34,655 nt of DNA. It comes from Kluyvera sichuanensis. Its GTDB lineage: Bacteria; Pseudomonadota; Gammaproteobacteria; Enterobacterales; Enterobacteriaceae. Positions 34,562 to 34,655 of this stretch are shown piece after piece. The translations under genes were made by a program, and so were the position numbers. The stretch covers positions 1 to 34,655 of the forward strand of contig NZ_JABBJF010000041.1 in the NCBI RefSeq assembly GCF_014218705.1. The letters are read 5' to 3'. Positions within the stretch are counted from its first letter, which is position 1; each line of letters starts with the position of its first letter. The notes under the pieces are model-generated. The model had not been told where the DNA came from and did not search any database. It worked only from the letters and a program-made list of their open reading frames with translations.

Positions 34562-34655
34562 GGTAATGACTCCAACTTATTGATAGTGTTTTATGTTCAG
34601 ATAATGCCCGATGACTTTGTCATGCAGCTCCACCGATTTTGAGAACGACAGCGAC
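34562..34655 (-). mobile_element. IS1-family element, right end (runs off window)
   Basis: The plus strand reads GGTAATGACTCCAACTTATT, the right inverted repeat of IS1, and continues with the IS1 sequence to the window end. Orientation is the same as in the other two IS1 copies. The nine bases before it are GCGAAGTCC, unlike the flank of the copy at 20047. Confidence 0.96.
34577..34655 (-). CDS. insB: IS1 InsB, C-terminal end (partial)
   Basis: The minus-strand frame ends VIGHYLNIKHYQ at a TAA (34577-34579), the usual end of the IS1 InsB/InsAB' transposase. Only about 26 codons are in the window; the rest and insA lie beyond it. Confidence 0.9.
   Translation of the reverse strand, partial: SLSFSKSVELHDKVIGHYLNIKHYQ

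Overview
The window looks like enterobacterial DNA, most likely from the Klebsiella pneumoniae complex or a close relative (Raoultella, Enterobacter). It joins two kinds of sequence. Positions 1-19751 are plasmid-type accessory DNA: arsenic resistance, a sulfur-stress module, the leading (first-transferred) region of an IncF-like conjugative plasmid, and an EcoRII-type restriction-modification pair, all broken up by insertion sequences. Positions 20048-34561 are ordinary core-genome DNA in the usual enterobacterial order: yciY-clsA-yciU-ion channel-oppFDCBA-ychE-adhE-tdk. The core block has IS1-family sequence on both sides in the same orientation, and the window itself begins and ends inside IS1-family elements. 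Either a plasmid has fused with the chromosome at the clsA side, or a 14.5 kb chromosomal block has been captured by a plasmid. The window alone cannot decide between these.

Left accessory part (1-8476). After an IS1 end and an ISNCY-family transposase (ISKpn21-like) comes arsR-arsB-arsC on the minus strand with a clear ArsR operator, then a divergent CDF metal-efflux gene. Next is a small module of a BigR/SqrR/YgaV-type two-cysteine repressor, a membrane-anchored rhodanese (YgaP-like) and a divergently transcribed b-type cytochrome, sharing an operator-like palindrome; it looks built to sense and handle sulfide or persulfide. An IS150-group element follows and sits in the leader of a hok/sok (flm)-type killing locus, leaving the Sok-like antitoxin RNA but no toxin gene.

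Plasmid leading region (8477-15928). All genes are on the minus strand: a small unknown ORF, psiA, psiB, a large ParB-like protein (YubM type), two unknown small genes, two DUF1380 paralogues flanking a klcA/ardB antirestriction gene, another small gene and a truncated DNA methylase. These would help incoming single-stranded DNA avoid SOS induction and restriction. No ssb is present, one DUF1380 gene carries an internal amber codon, and long GC-rich noncoding stretches hold hairpins and a 12-copy ACGCC repeat. A partial IS2-like element cuts the methylase. Beyond it lies a convergent EcoRII methylase and endonuclease pair (CCWGG).

Core block (20048-34561). Cardiolipin synthase, the Opp oligopeptide importer with its terminator, a MarC-family membrane protein, the bifunctional aldehyde/alcohol dehydrogenase AdhE with an FNR-like box upstream, and thymidine kinase. 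The last IS1 begins 361 bp upstream of the tdk start, where hns normally follows.
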